The notes under the pieces: model-generated
Seen by the model: only the letters and a program-made list of their open reading frames with translations
Databases searched by the model: none
What the model was told of the DNA's origin: nothing
Shown: piece after piece, positions 1 through 9,361 of the stretch
Position numbering within the stretch: position 1 is the stretch's first letter
Layout of the letters: each line of letters starts with the position of its first letter
Position numbers and translations under genes: made by a program
Assembly: GCF_002735645.1 (NCBI RefSeq)
Contig: NZ_PDZG01000017.1
Location: 1-64,000 of the forward strand
DNA: 64,000 bases
Reading direction: 5' to 3'
From: Iodobacter sp. BJB302
GTDB taxonomy: Bacteria > Pseudomonadota > Gammaproteobacteria > Burkholderiales > Chitinibacteraceae

Positions 1-290
1 CCCAACAGGACGCAGTAATCCGCGGGTTGTGAAACGACGAACTAAGCATTTTGCAAGTAGAAAAGGCACGGAAATTCTTAATCAACGGCATAACTGGGGA
101 ATAAAAATCATAAAGTGAACAGCATTGCCCTCAATCCCCCTTTTACCAAGGGGGAAGCAAAGCCAACACCTTAAGTGAACGGTATTAATCCTTAGAGAGG
201 GTTTTCTCCGTGTAACTCCGTGTTCTCCTTAACTCCGTGGCTTAAGACCTAGGTTTAAACATTGCTCTATTCACTCCCATCGGATTCACC
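1..290. other. Intergenic region upstream of cysT with a small hairpin element
   Basis: No coding region is apparent. A short hairpin made of CCCCC and GGGGG separated by about nine bases lies near 137-155. It is flanked by two copies of AAGTGAAC(A/G)G(C/T)ATT at about 113 and 174, which looks like a small inserted element between direct repeats. The right half of the dispersed ACGGAG/CTCCGT repeat follows at 199-256, and cysT starts shortly after. No clear promoter could be picked out. Confidence 0.5.
199..256. repeat. Dispersed CTCCGT repeat, copy A (right half only)
   Basis: The stretch has CTCCGT units at about ten-base spacing and ends in a decayed AAGACCTAGGTTT, matching the right arm of the complete copies at 21277 and 26591. 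No left arm is seen. Confidence 0.75.
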
Positions 291-1124
291 ATGCGCTTCA
301 AACAGCCAAGCGTGCTGCCCGGTTTTAATTTAAGCCTTGGCTACACACTATTTTATTTATCGATCATCGTTCTGCTGCCGCTCTCGGCGCTGCTCATCAA
401 AACCAGTGCGCTCAGTTGGGAGCACTTTTGGCAGATTATCAGTGAGCCACGCGTAGTGGCTTCTTATAAGCTGACTTTTGGCGCATCCCTGCTGGCAGCG
501 CTGATTAACCTGTTTACCGGCCTGCTCGTTGCATGGGTGCTGGTGCGCTATCATTTTTATGGCAAACGCTTTATTGATGCCATGGTCGACCTACCCTTTG
601 CCCTGCCCACCGCTGTGGCGGGGATTGCACTAGCGACCATTTACGCGCCTAACGGCTGGATAGGCCAATATCTGGAGCCACTGGGTTTCAAGATTGCCTT
701 CACCCCTATCGGCATCGTGATTGCGCTGACCTTTGTCACCCTGCCATTTGTAGTGCGTACCGTGCAGCCCGTTCTGCAAGATTTAGAGCACGAGCTGGAA
801 GAAGCCGCCTGCAGCCTGGGTGCCACACGCTGGCAGATTTTTTACAAAGTGATCTTCCCTACCATCCTGCCAGCCTTGTTAACCGGCTTTGCACTGGCCT
901 TTGCCAGGGCAATTGGCGAGTATGGCTCGGTGATTTTTATCGCGGGCAATATGCCCTTTATTTCAGAAATCACCCCGCTGATGATTATTTCCAAGCTGGA
1001 GCAATACGATTACCTGGGCGCAACCGCCATTGCCGTGGTGATGCTGGTGGTCTCCTTTGCGCTGCTGCTGCTGATTAACGGCTTGCAGTGGTGGGCAGCC
1101 AAAAGACTGGGGAGACGTAAATAA
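291..1124 (+). CDS. cysT: Sulfate/thiosulfate ABC transporter permease CysT (CysU)
   Basis: This is one of the two inner-membrane channel subunits of the sulfate/thiosulfate importer. The 277-residue protein has the usual hydrophobic segments of a binding-protein-dependent permease. The EAA loop (EEAACSLGATRW near residue 165) docks on the ATPase. The sequence LPFALPTAVAGIAL near residue 100 is typical of CysT. The stop codon overlaps the ATG of a 25-codon open frame that separates it from cysW. cysW and cysA follow, so the three form an importer operon, but no cysP/sbp binding-protein gene lies upstream in the window. Family assignment is secure; substrate choice (sulfate versus thiosulfate) is inferred. 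Confidence 0.93.
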   Translation: MRFKQPSVLPGFNLSLGYTLFYLSIIVLLPLSALLIKTSALSWEHFWQIISEPRVVASYKLTFGASLLAALINLFTGLLVAWVLVRYHFYGKRFIDAMVDLPFALPTAVAGIALATIYAPNGWIGQYLEPLGFKIAFTPIGIVIALTFVTLPFVVRTVQPVLQDLEHELEEAACSLGATRWQIFYKVIFPTILPALLTGFALAFARAIGEYGSVIFIAGNMPFISEITPLMIISKLEQYDYLGATAIAVVMLVVSFALLLLINGLQWWAAKRLGRRK

Positions 1125-1208
1125 TGGCTTCTCCACAACATATCACCAGTACACAAAATATTGTAAAGCGGCTTAGGCCAGGCACAGGGGGGCACAAATA
1201 ATGGCTTC
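1106..1208 (+). repeat. Partial duplication of the cysW start junction
   Basis: The junction string AAATAATGGCTTC occurs at 1119-1131 and again at 1196-1208, a 77-base period. Similarity extends upstream into the G-rich ribosome-binding sites (ACTGGGGAGACGT versus ACAGGGGGGCAC). The first copy overlaps the cysT stop and the second holds the real cysW start. Confidence 0.7.
1124..1201 (+). CDS. 25-residue leader frame between cysT and cysW
   Basis: This short frame starts at the ATG of a TAATG overlap with the cysT stop and ends in a TAA that overlaps the cysW ATG (again TAATG). Its first residues (MAS) equal those of CysW, and a G-rich ribosome-binding site (GGGGAG) precedes it. It looks like a diverged partial copy of the cysW 5' end. 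It may be translated as a coupling leader, or it may only be a duplication scar. There is no evidence for a peptide function. Confidence 0.4.
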   Translation: MASPQHITSTQNIVKRLRPGTGGHK

Positions 1209-2070
1209 AACAATTCAACGCTCCATCGTCACCACTGAAAGCCGCGCCGTGCGCTATCTGCTCACCGGCCTTGCCCTGCTGTTTATTGGCATTTTTCTGG
1301 TGATTCCGCTGGCCTCCGTTTTTATCGAAGCGTTTCGCCAGGGCTGGCAGCTTTATCTGGCGGCCCTTGTAGAGCCGGATGCGGTACAGGCCATTAAGCT
1401 GACGCTGATCGTTGCGGCGATTTCACTGCCTGCCAATCTGATTTTTGGTATTGCCGCCGCATGGGCCATTGCCCGCTTTGATTTTCGTGGCAAAAGCTTT
1501 CTAACCACGCTGATTGATCTGCCGTTTTCGGTTTCCCCCGTGGTTGCAGGCCTGATCTATGTGCTGATGTTTGGTGCACAAGGCTGGTGGGGGCCGTGGC
1601 TGATTGAAAACGATTACAAAATTATCTTTGCCGTACCGGGCATTGTGCTGGCCACCATTTTTGTCACCTTTCCCTTTGTCGCCCGAGAGCTGATTCCGCT
1701 GATGGAAGCGCAGGGCTCGGACGAAGAGCAAGCCGCCATCGTGCTGGGCGCATCCAGCTGGCAAATGTTCTGGCGGGTGACACTGCCCAATATCAAATGG
1801 GGCCTGCTCTACGGCGTGATTCTGGCCAATGCCCGCGCCATGGGTGAGTTTGGCGCAGTCTCGGTGGTATCGGGCCATATTCGCGGCATGACCAATACTG
1901 TGCCGCTGCATGTAGAGATTCTTTACAACGAATACAACTTTGTCGGCGCATTCGCCTGCGCCTCGATCCTGGCTCTGCTTGCGCTGTTAACCCTTGCGGC
2001 AAAAAGCTATGTGGAATGGAAAAGCGAGCAGCAAGCCGCAGCAGACCGGCGGAATGCGGTTGAGGAATAA
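1201..2070 (+). CDS. cysW: Sulfate/thiosulfate ABC transporter permease CysW
   Basis: This is the second channel subunit, partner of CysT, at the inner membrane. The 289-residue protein has the membrane-segment pattern of the family. Its EAA-type loop ([17 protein letters not shown], about residues 174-190) contacts CysA, and the motif [15 protein letters not shown] follows near residue 212. The chosen ATG at 1201 overlaps the stop of the small upstream frame, has a GGGGGG ribosome-binding site, and gives the normal CysW length. A GGGAGTC triplet repeat and a decayed copy of the dispersed repeat separate it from cysA. Confidence 0.93.
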   Translation: MASTIQRSIVTTESRAVRYLLTGLALLFIGIFLVIPLASVFIEAFRQGWQLYLAALVEPDAVQAIKLTLIVAAISLPANLIFGIAAAWAIARFDFRGKSFLTTLIDLPFSVSPVVAGLIYVLMFGAQGWWGPWLIENDYKIIFAVPGIVLATIFVTFPFVARELIPLMEAQGSDEEQAAIVLGASSWQMFWRVTLPNIKWGLLYGVILANARAMGEFGAVSVVSGHIRGMTNTVPLHVEILYNEYNFVGAFACASILALLALLTLAAKSYVEWKSEQQAAADRRNAVEE

Positions 2071-2072
2071 AT

Positions 2073-2098
2073 CGGGGAGTCGGGAGTCGGGAGTCGGC
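2073..2098. repeat. Short tandem repeat GGGAGTC, three units
   Basis: Three consecutive seven-base units follow the cysW stop directly. The function is unknown. It lies beside a decayed copy of the dispersed CTCCGT repeat. Confidence 0.6.
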
Positions 2099-2136
2099 AA
2101 AGCTTAGCTTCCTGTACCGTCATGTTAGTCCTTAGG

Positions 2137-2183
2137 ATTTCTCATTGAAACTCCGTGCCCTCAGTGTTTCAAGAGTGGGTTTT
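2137..2183. repeat. Dispersed CTCCGT repeat, copy B (decayed right half)
   Basis: It contains GAAACTCCGTGCCCTC followed by GTTTCAAGA and GTGGGTTTT, matching the right arm of the family with mismatches. It lies between cysW and cysA, and its translation explains the spurious upstream extension of the cysA frame. Confidence 0.6.
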
Positions 2184-2210
2184 GCTACGCAATATCAAAA
2201 GGCATTCAAT

Positions 2211-3260
2211 ATGAGTATCGAAGTCAAAAACATCGCCAAGCGTTTCGGGGCATTTACCGCGCTGGATAATCTGAATTTAGAAGTGAACTCGGGCGAGCTC
2301 TTGGCGCTGCTTGGGCCTTCGGGCTGTGGCAAGACCACCCTGCTGCGGGTAATTGCCGGTCTGGAAACACCAGATCAGGGACAGATTTTATTCCACGGTG
2401 AATATGCTACGGATACCCACGTCAGGGAGCGTCAGGTGGGCTTTGTTTTCCAGCACTACGCCCTGTTCCGACATATGACGGTGTTTGAGAATGTCGCCTT
2501 TGGCCTGCGTGTACGCCCCAAGAAAACCCGCCCTTCAGAAGTCGTGATCAAAGAAAAAGTCCATGCCCTCTTAAATATGGTGCAGCTGGACTGGCTGGCC
2601 GATCGCTTCCCGGCTCAGCTATCCGGCGGGCAAAGACAGCGGATCGCCCTTGCCCGCGCACTGGCTGTAGAACCTAAAGTCTTGCTGCTGGATGAGCCAT
2701 TTGGTGCGCTGGATACCAAGGTGCGCAAAGAGCTGCGCCGCTGGTTACGCCGCCTGCACGATGAAATGCATATCACCAGCGTATTTGTGACCCACGATCA
2801 GGAAGAAGCGCTGGAAGTAGCCGATCGCGTGGTGGTGATGAATAAAGGCCAGATCGAGCAGATTGGCACGCCCGAGCAGGTTTATGACACCCCGGCCACG
2901 CCCTTTGTGTATCAGTTCTTAGGCGATGTAAATCTGTTCCACAGCCGAGTGCATGAAGGCTGGGCAGAGGTCGGCGGCACGCGCTTTGCTGCGCCTGATG
3001 CTGGCGATTCGGCGGCCACCGTTTATGTGCGCCCGCATGAAATTGATCTTTCCCGGCTGGCAAATTCATCTGCCATCGAAGGCAAAATAATCCATGTGCG
3101 CCTGCTGGGGGCAACAGTCAGACTGGAAGTGGAAGTAGCCAATGCAGATATTGTAGAGGTAGAGCTTACCCGTGAGCGCCAGCAAGAAGGCCAGTGGAAG
3201 ACAGGTGAGACAGTATTCCTTACACCAAGAGAAGCAAGGGTCTATACACAAGCGGCATAG
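2211..3260 (+). CDS. cysA: Sulfate/thiosulfate import ATP-binding protein CysA
   Basis: This cytoplasmic ATPase energises the CysTW channel. Counting from the chosen ATG, the Walker A motif GPSGCGKTT is at residues 35-43, the Q-loop glutamine near 81, the signature LSGGQ at 137-141, Walker B VLLLDEP at 157-163, and the switch histidine near 195. A C-terminal regulatory region (TOBE-like) follows. The frame is open back to a TTG at 2145, but those 22 residues translate the dispersed repeat. ATG 2211 has AAAGG upstream and gives MSIEVKNI, a standard CysA start, for 349 residues. It is probably co-transcribed with cysT and cysW across the 140-base gap. Confidence 0.95.
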   Translation: MSIEVKNIAKRFGAFTALDNLNLEVNSGELLALLGPSGCGKTTLLRVIAGLETPDQGQILFHGEYATDTHVRERQVGFVFQHYALFRHMTVFENVAFGLRVRPKKTRPSEVVIKEKVHALLNMVQLDWLADRFPAQLSGGQRQRIALARALAVEPKVLLLDEPFGALDTKVRKELRRWLRRLHDEMHITSVFVTHDQEEALEVADRVVVMNKGQIEQIGTPEQVYDTPATPFVYQFLGDVNLFHSRVHEGWAEVGGTRFAAPDAGDSAATVYVRPHEIDLSRLANSSAIEGKIIHVRLLGATVRLEVEVANADIVEVELTRERQQEGQWKTGETVFLTPREARVYTQAA

Positions 3261-3362
3261 ACTGATGAAATAAAGCCATTAATATTGCTGACAGCGTAAT
3301 GACTCCTTGCCCATGGCTTCTGACGGAGCTAGGGTTAAGAGTCATCATGCTGCGTTCAGATC

Positions 3363-4358
3363 ATGCTACTCGAACCTGTTTGGAATACTGAAAATCAATG
3401 GGTTGCCCTGCGTGCCCATGCGGATGGCGCTCAGCTTGCCATGCTGGCCCCTATGCTGGCTGAATCTGCGCTGGCAAAACTACCCTGCTTGTGGGAAAGC
3501 ACCGATGGCTTACTCCCCCCGGACTTACCCGAGCACCACCCCTTTGTGGTACTCCTCAATAATAATGAGCTGGCACTGCCTTTCCCTCAAACCTCACGCA
3601 GATTACTCACCACCCCCAGCGAAGACCCCGGCCTGATTTGCGGCATCACCACGCTGCCCAGCCAACTCCCCCCAAAGGTATGGCTGACAGGCACTTGGCT
3701 GCTTGCGCCGCAAAAAACCGATGGCCGCCCCAACCCCAGCAAGCCGGTATTACTTGAATTACTGGGGCTGATCACCAGCGATGCCGATACCCCGGCCATT
3801 GAAAAGGTGATTGCCAAAGCACCTCAACTGGTTTTTAGCTTATTAAGGCTGGTAAATTCTGTGGCAGTGGGAGGGGGTGCTCATGCCGAAAGCTTACGGC
3901 AAGCGATTGCTATTTTAGGCAGACGCCAGCTGCAACGCTGGTTGCAGCTTTTGCTCTATGCAGAGCAATTTGGCAGCGACAGCGGCACACCGCCGCTGCT
4001 GCTATTAGCCGCCTTACGCGCCAAGCGGCTGGAAAGCTGGGCGGGCAGCGATGCACTGCCCAATATCAAGCCCGATGCCGCTTTTATGGCAGGAATGCTG
4101 TCTTTACTGGATCGCCTGTTTGGCCAGCCGCTTGCAGAAATTCTGAATCCGCTGCCGCTAAGTCCTGAGCTAAGCGCGGGCTTACTCGCCGCAGAAGGCC
4201 CCATCGGCAATGCCATTAAAGCCCTTGGCGCTATTGAGGCAGCAGACAACACACTGCTTGCCAGCCTGCTGCCAGATACCCACTCAGCCAACTGGCTGCA
4301 ATCTGAAACCAACGCCTGCCACTGGGTCAGAAAATTACTGGCGTCAGGTGATGCATGA
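3363..4358 (+). CDS. HDOD domain protein
   Basis: The 331-residue protein has an HDOD-like domain at about residues 130-215 (LLELLGLITSDADTPAIEKV, then SLLRLVNS and AIAILGRRQLQRWLQLLLY). This non-enzymatic helical domain is common in bacterial signalling proteins. The N-terminal part carries no catalytic motif I recognise and may be a decayed EAL-type region as in YuxH-like proteins. No metal-binding HD residues are evident. Its last four bases overlap the start of the PAS-GGDEF-EAL gene (ATGA), so the two are almost certainly translated together and act in one signalling circuit. The start is the first ATG giving a plausible length; its ribosome-binding site is weak. Confidence 0.75.
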   Translation: MLLEPVWNTENQWVALRAHADGAQLAMLAPMLAESALAKLPCLWESTDGLLPPDLPEHHPFVVLLNNNELALPFPQTSRRLLTTPSEDPGLICGITTLPSQLPPKVWLTGTWLLAPQKTDGRPNPSKPVLLELLGLITSDADTPAIEKVIAKAPQLVFSLLRLVNSVAVGGGAHAESLRQAIAILGRRQLQRWLQLLLYAEQFGSDSGTPPLLLLAALRAKRLESWAGSDALPNIKPDAAFMAGMLSLLDRLFGQPLAEILNPLPLSPELSAGLLAAEGPIGNAIKALGAIEAADNTLLASLLPDTHSANWLQSETNACHWVRKLLASGDA

Positions 4359-6385
4359 ATAATGAGCTGGACAGCGACTCTGGCATTTATGCGGCGCTTG
4401 AAGCGTCGCTGATCACCATGGATCTGGAAGGCTATATCACTGGCTGGAACCGTGGGGCCGCCTTGCTGTTTGGCTATAGCGCAGACGAAGCACTAGGTAA
4501 GCATATTCTGCTTTTATACGCCGATGCAGAAAGCGAAGGTGAAGAAGACTTCTTTAATGAAGTCATCGCCAATGGCCATGCCGAAATGGATGTGAAGCGG
4601 CGGCGCAAAGACGGCAGCGATTTTTGGGCCCATCTGCACCTCACTTTGGTGCGAAATAAAGCTGGCTTGCCTACAAGGCTGATCGGCTATGTGCGGGATA
4701 TCAGCAGCCAGCTTGCCAATGAAGAACGCAGCCGGCTTTATACCCGCATCATCGAATACGCCCGCGAAGCCATTGTGATTACCGATAGTAATAAGCTAAT
4801 TGTGAGCGTAAATAACGCATATTTAAAGATTACCGGCCGCAGCAATGCCGAGGTGATTGGTACCGTTCCCAGCTTTTTAAAAAAGAAATACAGTACTAAA
4901 AGCATTGAAGCCACCCTTAAAGCAATGGGGCACTGGGAAGGTGAGTTATGGGACAGCCGTGCAGATGGCGAAGTTTTCCCGGCATGGCTCACCATCAGTG
5001 CAGTGCAAACCAATTACGGTACGGTAAGCCATTATTTTGTGGTTTTTTCTGATCTCACCGAAAAGCGCCTTGCCGAAGAAAAAATCCATAAGCTGGCCTA
5101 TTACGACACGCTCACAAATCTGCCCAACCGCGCTATGCTGTTTTCCCTGCTCGCGCAATCTTTAGCAGAAGCCAAGCGCAAAAAAAAACACGGCTCTCTG
5201 CTCTGCTTTAACATCAATAGCTTTAAACATATTAATGATTCATTCGGCCATTCTGAAGCCGATACACTACTGGCCGAGCTGGCCAGAAGAATCAGAACCG
5301 CATTACGCGAAGAAGACGTTGTTTCCCGGTTCAGCGGCGATGAATTTTATATTGCGCTCTTTGAAATAGAGCAAAGAGAAGACGCTATCCTGGTTGCTAG
5401 GCGTATTTTGCAAGCGACGGCAGCGCCTTTTTATTTAAAAAACCAGGAAATTGTTTTATTAAGCCATATTGGTATCAGTATCTATCCGGACGATGGCTAT
5501 CATGCCGAAACACTGATTAATAATGCCACTGTAGCCATGCAGCGCGCCAAGAAAAGCAATCAGAATTATCTGTTTTATTCCAGTGAAATGAACCGCCGCT
5601 CACTGGACAGAATCAAGCTGGAAGCCGAGCTGCACCACGCCTTGGATCTCAATCAATTTGAATTGTTTTTTCAGCCGCAAATTGATTTACCCAGCAAAAA
5701 AATAATGGGGGCGGAAGCACTGATACGCTGGCGTCATCCGCAAAAAGGCATGATTCCGCCTTCAAACTTTATTCCTTTTGCCGAAGAAACAGGGCTGATT
5801 GTGGGCATTGGCAGCTGGGTGCTGAATGAAGCGATCAGCCAGATCGCTGAATGGAAAAAAATAGGTATTAAATTAAATAGGCTGGCCATTAATTTATCTG
5901 CCTTGCAATTTAAACCTCAGCTGCCTGACGAGCTAAGCGCTATTTTAAGCTATCACAAAATACCTGCGGAATTGGTCGAGCTGGAGCTGACAGAAAGCCT
6001 GCTGATGGGAAGTGGCCAATCCAGCCTACTCAATCAATTACACAGCACAGGTTTTAGCCTGGCACTGGATGACTTTGGCACGGGCTATTCTAATTTGGCT
6101 TATTTGCAACATTACCCGATTGATTACTTAAAAATAGACCAATCCTTTGTCCAGGCCCTGCCAGATAATCATCATTCGGCCGCAATCGTACGCTCCATTA
6201 TTGATATCGCCACCAATCTGGGTTTAAAACTCATTGCCGAAGGCGTGGAAACCCAGGCCCAGGCCGATTACCTGGCCAAACTGGGCTGCCACTTAATCCA
6301 GGGCTATTTTTGCTACAAACCCATGAGCGCTTCAGACTTTACCCAACTGCTGATTGAACAGCAGGGTAAAGAAAACCAAGCTTAG
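4355..6385 (+). CDS. PAS-PAS-GGDEF-EAL signalling protein, probable c-di-GMP phosphodiesterase
   Basis: The 676-residue soluble protein has two PAS domains (about 10-120 and 130-240), a GGDEF domain (about 245-410) and an EAL domain (about 418-670). The cyclase site is degenerate. The signature reads RFSGDEF (residues 325-331), and the metal-binding FD(I/L)D motif reads FNINSF, with Asn in place of both Asp near 286-288. The EAL domain looks intact: EALIRWR at 454-460, ELTESLL, DDFGTGYSNL, KIDQSFV and AEGVET. I infer that it hydrolyses c-di-GMP, with the GGDEF domain possibly a GTP sensor. No membrane segments are seen. It overlaps the upstream HDOD gene by four bases. Confidence 0.9.
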   Translation: MNNELDSDSGIYAALEASLITMDLEGYITGWNRGAALLFGYSADEALGKHILLLYADAESEGEEDFFNEVIANGHAEMDVKRRRKDGSDFWAHLHLTLVRNKAGLPTRLIGYVRDISSQLANEERSRLYTRIIEYAREAIVITDSNKLIVSVNNAYLKITGRSNAEVIGTVPSFLKKKYSTKSIEATLKAMGHWEGELWDSRADGEVFPAWLTISAVQTNYGTVSHYFVVFSDLTEKRLAEEKIHKLAYYDTLTNLPNRAMLFSLLAQSLAEAKRKKKHGSLLCFNINSFKHINDSFGHSEADTLLAELARRIRTALREEDVVSRFSGDEFYIALFEIEQREDAILVARRILQATAAPFYLKNQEIVLLSHIGISIYPDDGYHAETLINNATVAMQRAKKSNQNYLFYSSEMNRRSLDRIKLEAELHHALDLNQFELFFQPQIDLPSKKIMGAEALIRWRHPQKGMIPPSNFIPFAEETGLIVGIGSWVLNEAISQIAEWKKIGIKLNRLAINLSALQFKPQLPDELSAILSYHKIPAELVELELTESLLMGSGQSSLLNQLHSTGFSLALDDFGTGYSNLAYLQHYPIDYLKIDQSFVQALPDNHHSAAIVRSIIDIATNLGLKLIAEGVETQAQADYLAKLGCHLIQGYFCYKPMSASDFTQLLIEQQGKENQA

Positions 6386-6390
6386 GAAAA

Positions 6391-6516
6391 AAACAAATTC
6401 TTTAACCACAGAGGTCACAGAGATCACGGAGTTTCACGGAGAAAACCCTGTATATGTTTTTCTCCGTGGCTCTCAGGGTTCTACCGGACCGAAGTGGTTA
6501 AAAATTTGGGTTTTGC
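6391..6516. repeat. Dispersed ACGGAG/CTCCGT inverted repeat, copy C
   Basis: A left arm (TTTAACCACAGAGGTCACAG onward to GGAGAAAACC) and a right arm (TTTTTCTCCGTGGCTCTC, degraded, ending AAAATTTGGGTTTT) flank a short centre. It fills the gap between the convergent EAL and rsmD genes. Confidence 0.8.
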
Positions 6517-6532
6517 TTCTTACGTTTAGGGC

Positions 6533-7087
6533 TTAACTCTGCACCACCGCACGCAGCAAGGCGTATTTCACTTGCCCGGCCCGGCCTTCTTTGACAATTT
6601 CCCAACCATCCCGATCCGGCCAGTTGGCTGTTTCGGCATAGATCACGGCACCTTCATTTAAGATGCGTGGTAGTTTTGGTAATACTTGTGCTAAAAAATC
6701 CGATGCAAAAGGCGGGTCTAAAAACACCACATCAAACCGCTCTGCAGTGCTATCCAAAAAGCGCAGTGCATCGCCCCAAATCACTTCAATATTGGCAGCG
6801 CCCAGCAAAGCCTGGTTGTCTTTTAAGCTGGCCGCCACGTTTTTAGCGCGCTCTACCATCACTACACGCTTGGCATTCCTTGATGCCGCCTCAAAACCCA
6901 GCGCACCGCTGCCGGAAAAAAGATCGAGGCACGTTAAATTAGTGCACTCCTGGCCCAGCCAGTTAAACAGCGTTTCACGCACCCGGTCAGGCGTTGGACG
7001 CAGGCCTTCTGCGTCAGGAAACTTCAATAAACGGCGTTTATAGTCACCGCCAATAATACGAACCTGGTTTTTGAACTGTGCGGCCAT
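6533..7087 (-). CDS. rsmD: 16S rRNA (guanine-966-N2)-methyltransferase RsmD
   Basis: The enzyme methylates G966 of 16S rRNA in the small subunit using S-adenosylmethionine. The 184-residue length is normal. The SAM-binding motif DLFSGSGALGFEAASR lies near residues 54-70 and the catalytic LDPPF near 124-128. The conserved early segment GGDYKRRLL and RPTPDRVRETLFNWL are present. It is transcribed away from ftsY; the pairing of rsmD with ftsY is widely conserved in proteobacteria. Confidence 0.95.
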   Translation of the reverse strand: MAAQFKNQVRIIGGDYKRRLLKFPDAEGLRPTPDRVRETLFNWLGQECTNLTCLDLFSGSGALGFEAASRNAKRVVMVERAKNVAASLKDNQALLGAANIEVIWGDALRFLDSTAERFDVVFLDPPFASDFLAQVLPKLPRILNEGAVIYAETANWPDRDGWEIVKEGRAGQVKYALLRAVVQS

Positions 7088-7130
7088 GTTAAAATCCTAG
7101 CAATCTGTAATTAAATAGCCCGGCAGCCTT

Positions 7131-7160
7131 GTTAAAAAAGCCCAATCAGGCTTTTTTAAC
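7131..7160. terminator. Perfect 12-bp hairpin between rsmD and ftsY
   Basis: GTTAAAAAAGCC and GGCTTTTTTAAC form a perfect inverted repeat around a six-base loop, giving a terminator-like structure in both directions. It sits in the divergent intergenic region, 59 bases before the ftsY start, where a terminator is not expected. It may be a leader attenuator for ftsY, or a regulatory palindrome. The GC part of the stem is only three pairs. Confidence 0.55.
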
Positions 7161-7219
7161 GCAGACTTATCGACAAGCTGCCCGCATTTTCCGCCATCTT
7201 TCGGAATACCCGCAAACTC

Positions 7220-8410
<1,191 letters not shown>

Positions 8411-8411
8411 T

Positions 8412-8564
8412 AAACCTTAAATCTTGGGACACAGAGGGCACGGAGAATAAAAAGCGGGAACACTGAGAAAATCATAAGAACCCAAATTTTAAACTACGAA
8501 AAAAGAGCAGATAAGGTTTTCTCCGTGAAACTCTGTGCCCTCTGTGTTTTGAGACTTGGATTTT
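8412..8564. repeat. Dispersed ACGGAG/CTCCGT inverted repeat, copy D
   Basis: The left arm starts AAACCTTAAATCTTGGGACAC and the right arm runs GGTTTTCTCCGTGAAACTC to TTTTGAGACTTGGATTTT. The centre is about 60 bases and itself contains AACCCAAATTTTAAACTAC, as if two partial copies were nested. Confidence 0.75.
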
Positions 8565-8572
8565 ATGACGGA

Positions 8573-8665
8573 ATGAAACTTCCGTTTTTCAGCAAAATCG
8601 GTGAGCAAGAAAAGCGGCTTGCACATCCTATAAAAAAACTAGCGCACCAAGCCCAGCCAAGGTAA
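8573..8665 (+). CDS. Possible 30-residue leader frame upstream of the GNAT gene
   Basis: An ATG-initiated frame with a weak ACGGA ribosome-binding site ends in TAA four bases before the acetyltransferase ATG. The peptide would be short and basic (MKLPFFSK, then Lys/Arg/His-rich). No homology is recognised. It may be chance, but it resembles other short frames placed directly before genes in this window. Confidence 0.2.
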   Translation: MKLPFFSKIGEQEKRLAHPIKKLAHQAQPR

Positions 8666-8669
8666 GCAA

Positions 8670-9173
8670 ATGGATCACTCCCTTGTTTTACGCCCTGCCA
8701 CCGCTGCGGATGCGCCAAACCTGGCGGCGCTGGCGATTCAGGTTTGGCTGCATACCTATGCCACAACAGGCATTCGGCAGGATATTTCTGCCTATGTGCT
8801 CAGCGAATTTACACCAGATAAATTCACCGCTTTAATTAATGATCCCCGATACCAATTACTGATCGCCGAAATCGATCATCATCTGGTGGCTTTTGCACAA
8901 ATTGATTTTGCCTCTGAGGAACAAACCGCGCCTGGCTCTGTTGAGCTGCAAATGCTGTATGTTCAGGAAGTGTTTACCGGTCAGGGGCTGGGCAGCAAGT
9001 TACTGGCTTACTACGAAGAGATAATTGGCTCGCATCATTACTGGCTGAGCACCAATATTAACAATCACCGTGCAATTGCGTTTTATGCCCGCCAGGGTTT
9101 TGTTCAGCATGGTGTAACATACTTCGAATTTGGCGGTAATCAGTACGAAAACAAAGTACTGGTGAAGATGTAA
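8670..9173 (+). CDS. GNAT-family N-acetyltransferase
   Basis: The 167-residue single-domain protein has the GNAT fold pattern. LRPATAADAPNLAAL is at the N terminus, the acetyl-CoA loop LYVQEVFTGQGLGSKLLAYYEE is near residues 90-112, and the late motif STNINNHRAIAFYARQGFV is near 129-147. The substrate cannot be told; closest in style are RimI-like or small-molecule acetyltransferases. It interrupts the usual ftsY-ftsE-ftsX order and is flanked on both sides by copies of the dispersed repeat, so it may be a lineage-specific insertion. Confidence 0.85.
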   Translation: MDHSLVLRPATAADAPNLAALAIQVWLHTYATTGIRQDISAYVLSEFTPDKFTALINDPRYQLLIAEIDHHLVAFAQIDFASEEQTAPGSVELQMLYVQEVFTGQGLGSKLLAYYEEIIGSHHYWLSTNINNHRAIAFYARQGFVQHGVTYFEFGGNQYENKVLVKM

Positions 9174-9177
9174 ATTT

Positions 9178-9332
9178 CAAAGCATTTTAAGATACAGAAA
9201 ACACAGCATTTTATAAAAAGAATACGGATAAACGAAAAGCCGGGGTTCAATTTAATCGATTGCTTTACGATGCTTATTGCTTGCCTTGGTTTTCTCCATC
9301 TTACTCCGTAGTTCAAGATTTAAGGTTAAGCG
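9178..9332. repeat. Dispersed repeat, copy E (decayed)
   Basis: The right arm is recognisable (GGTTTTCTCCATCTTACTCC, then GTAGTTCAAGATTTAAGGTT). A weak left part (AAGATACAGAAAACACAG) lies about 100 bases upstream. It separates the GNAT gene from ftsE and generates the false N-terminal extension of the ftsE frame. Confidence 0.6.
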
Positions 9333-9361
9333 TATTCGTGGAAAACAAAGACAGGGCTTCT

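Noticed and set aside
2145-2210. In-frame extension of cysA from a TTG codon
   Set aside because: It translates a decayed copy of the dispersed repeat; ATG 2211 has a ribosome-binding site and the conserved start.
3346-3370. Repeat of ATCATGCT just before the HDOD gene
   Set aside because: Only eight bases match, which is too short to support a duplication.
9260-9361. 34-codon extension of ftsE
   Set aside because: It translates a repeat copy; FtsE conserved sequence begins at ATG 9362.
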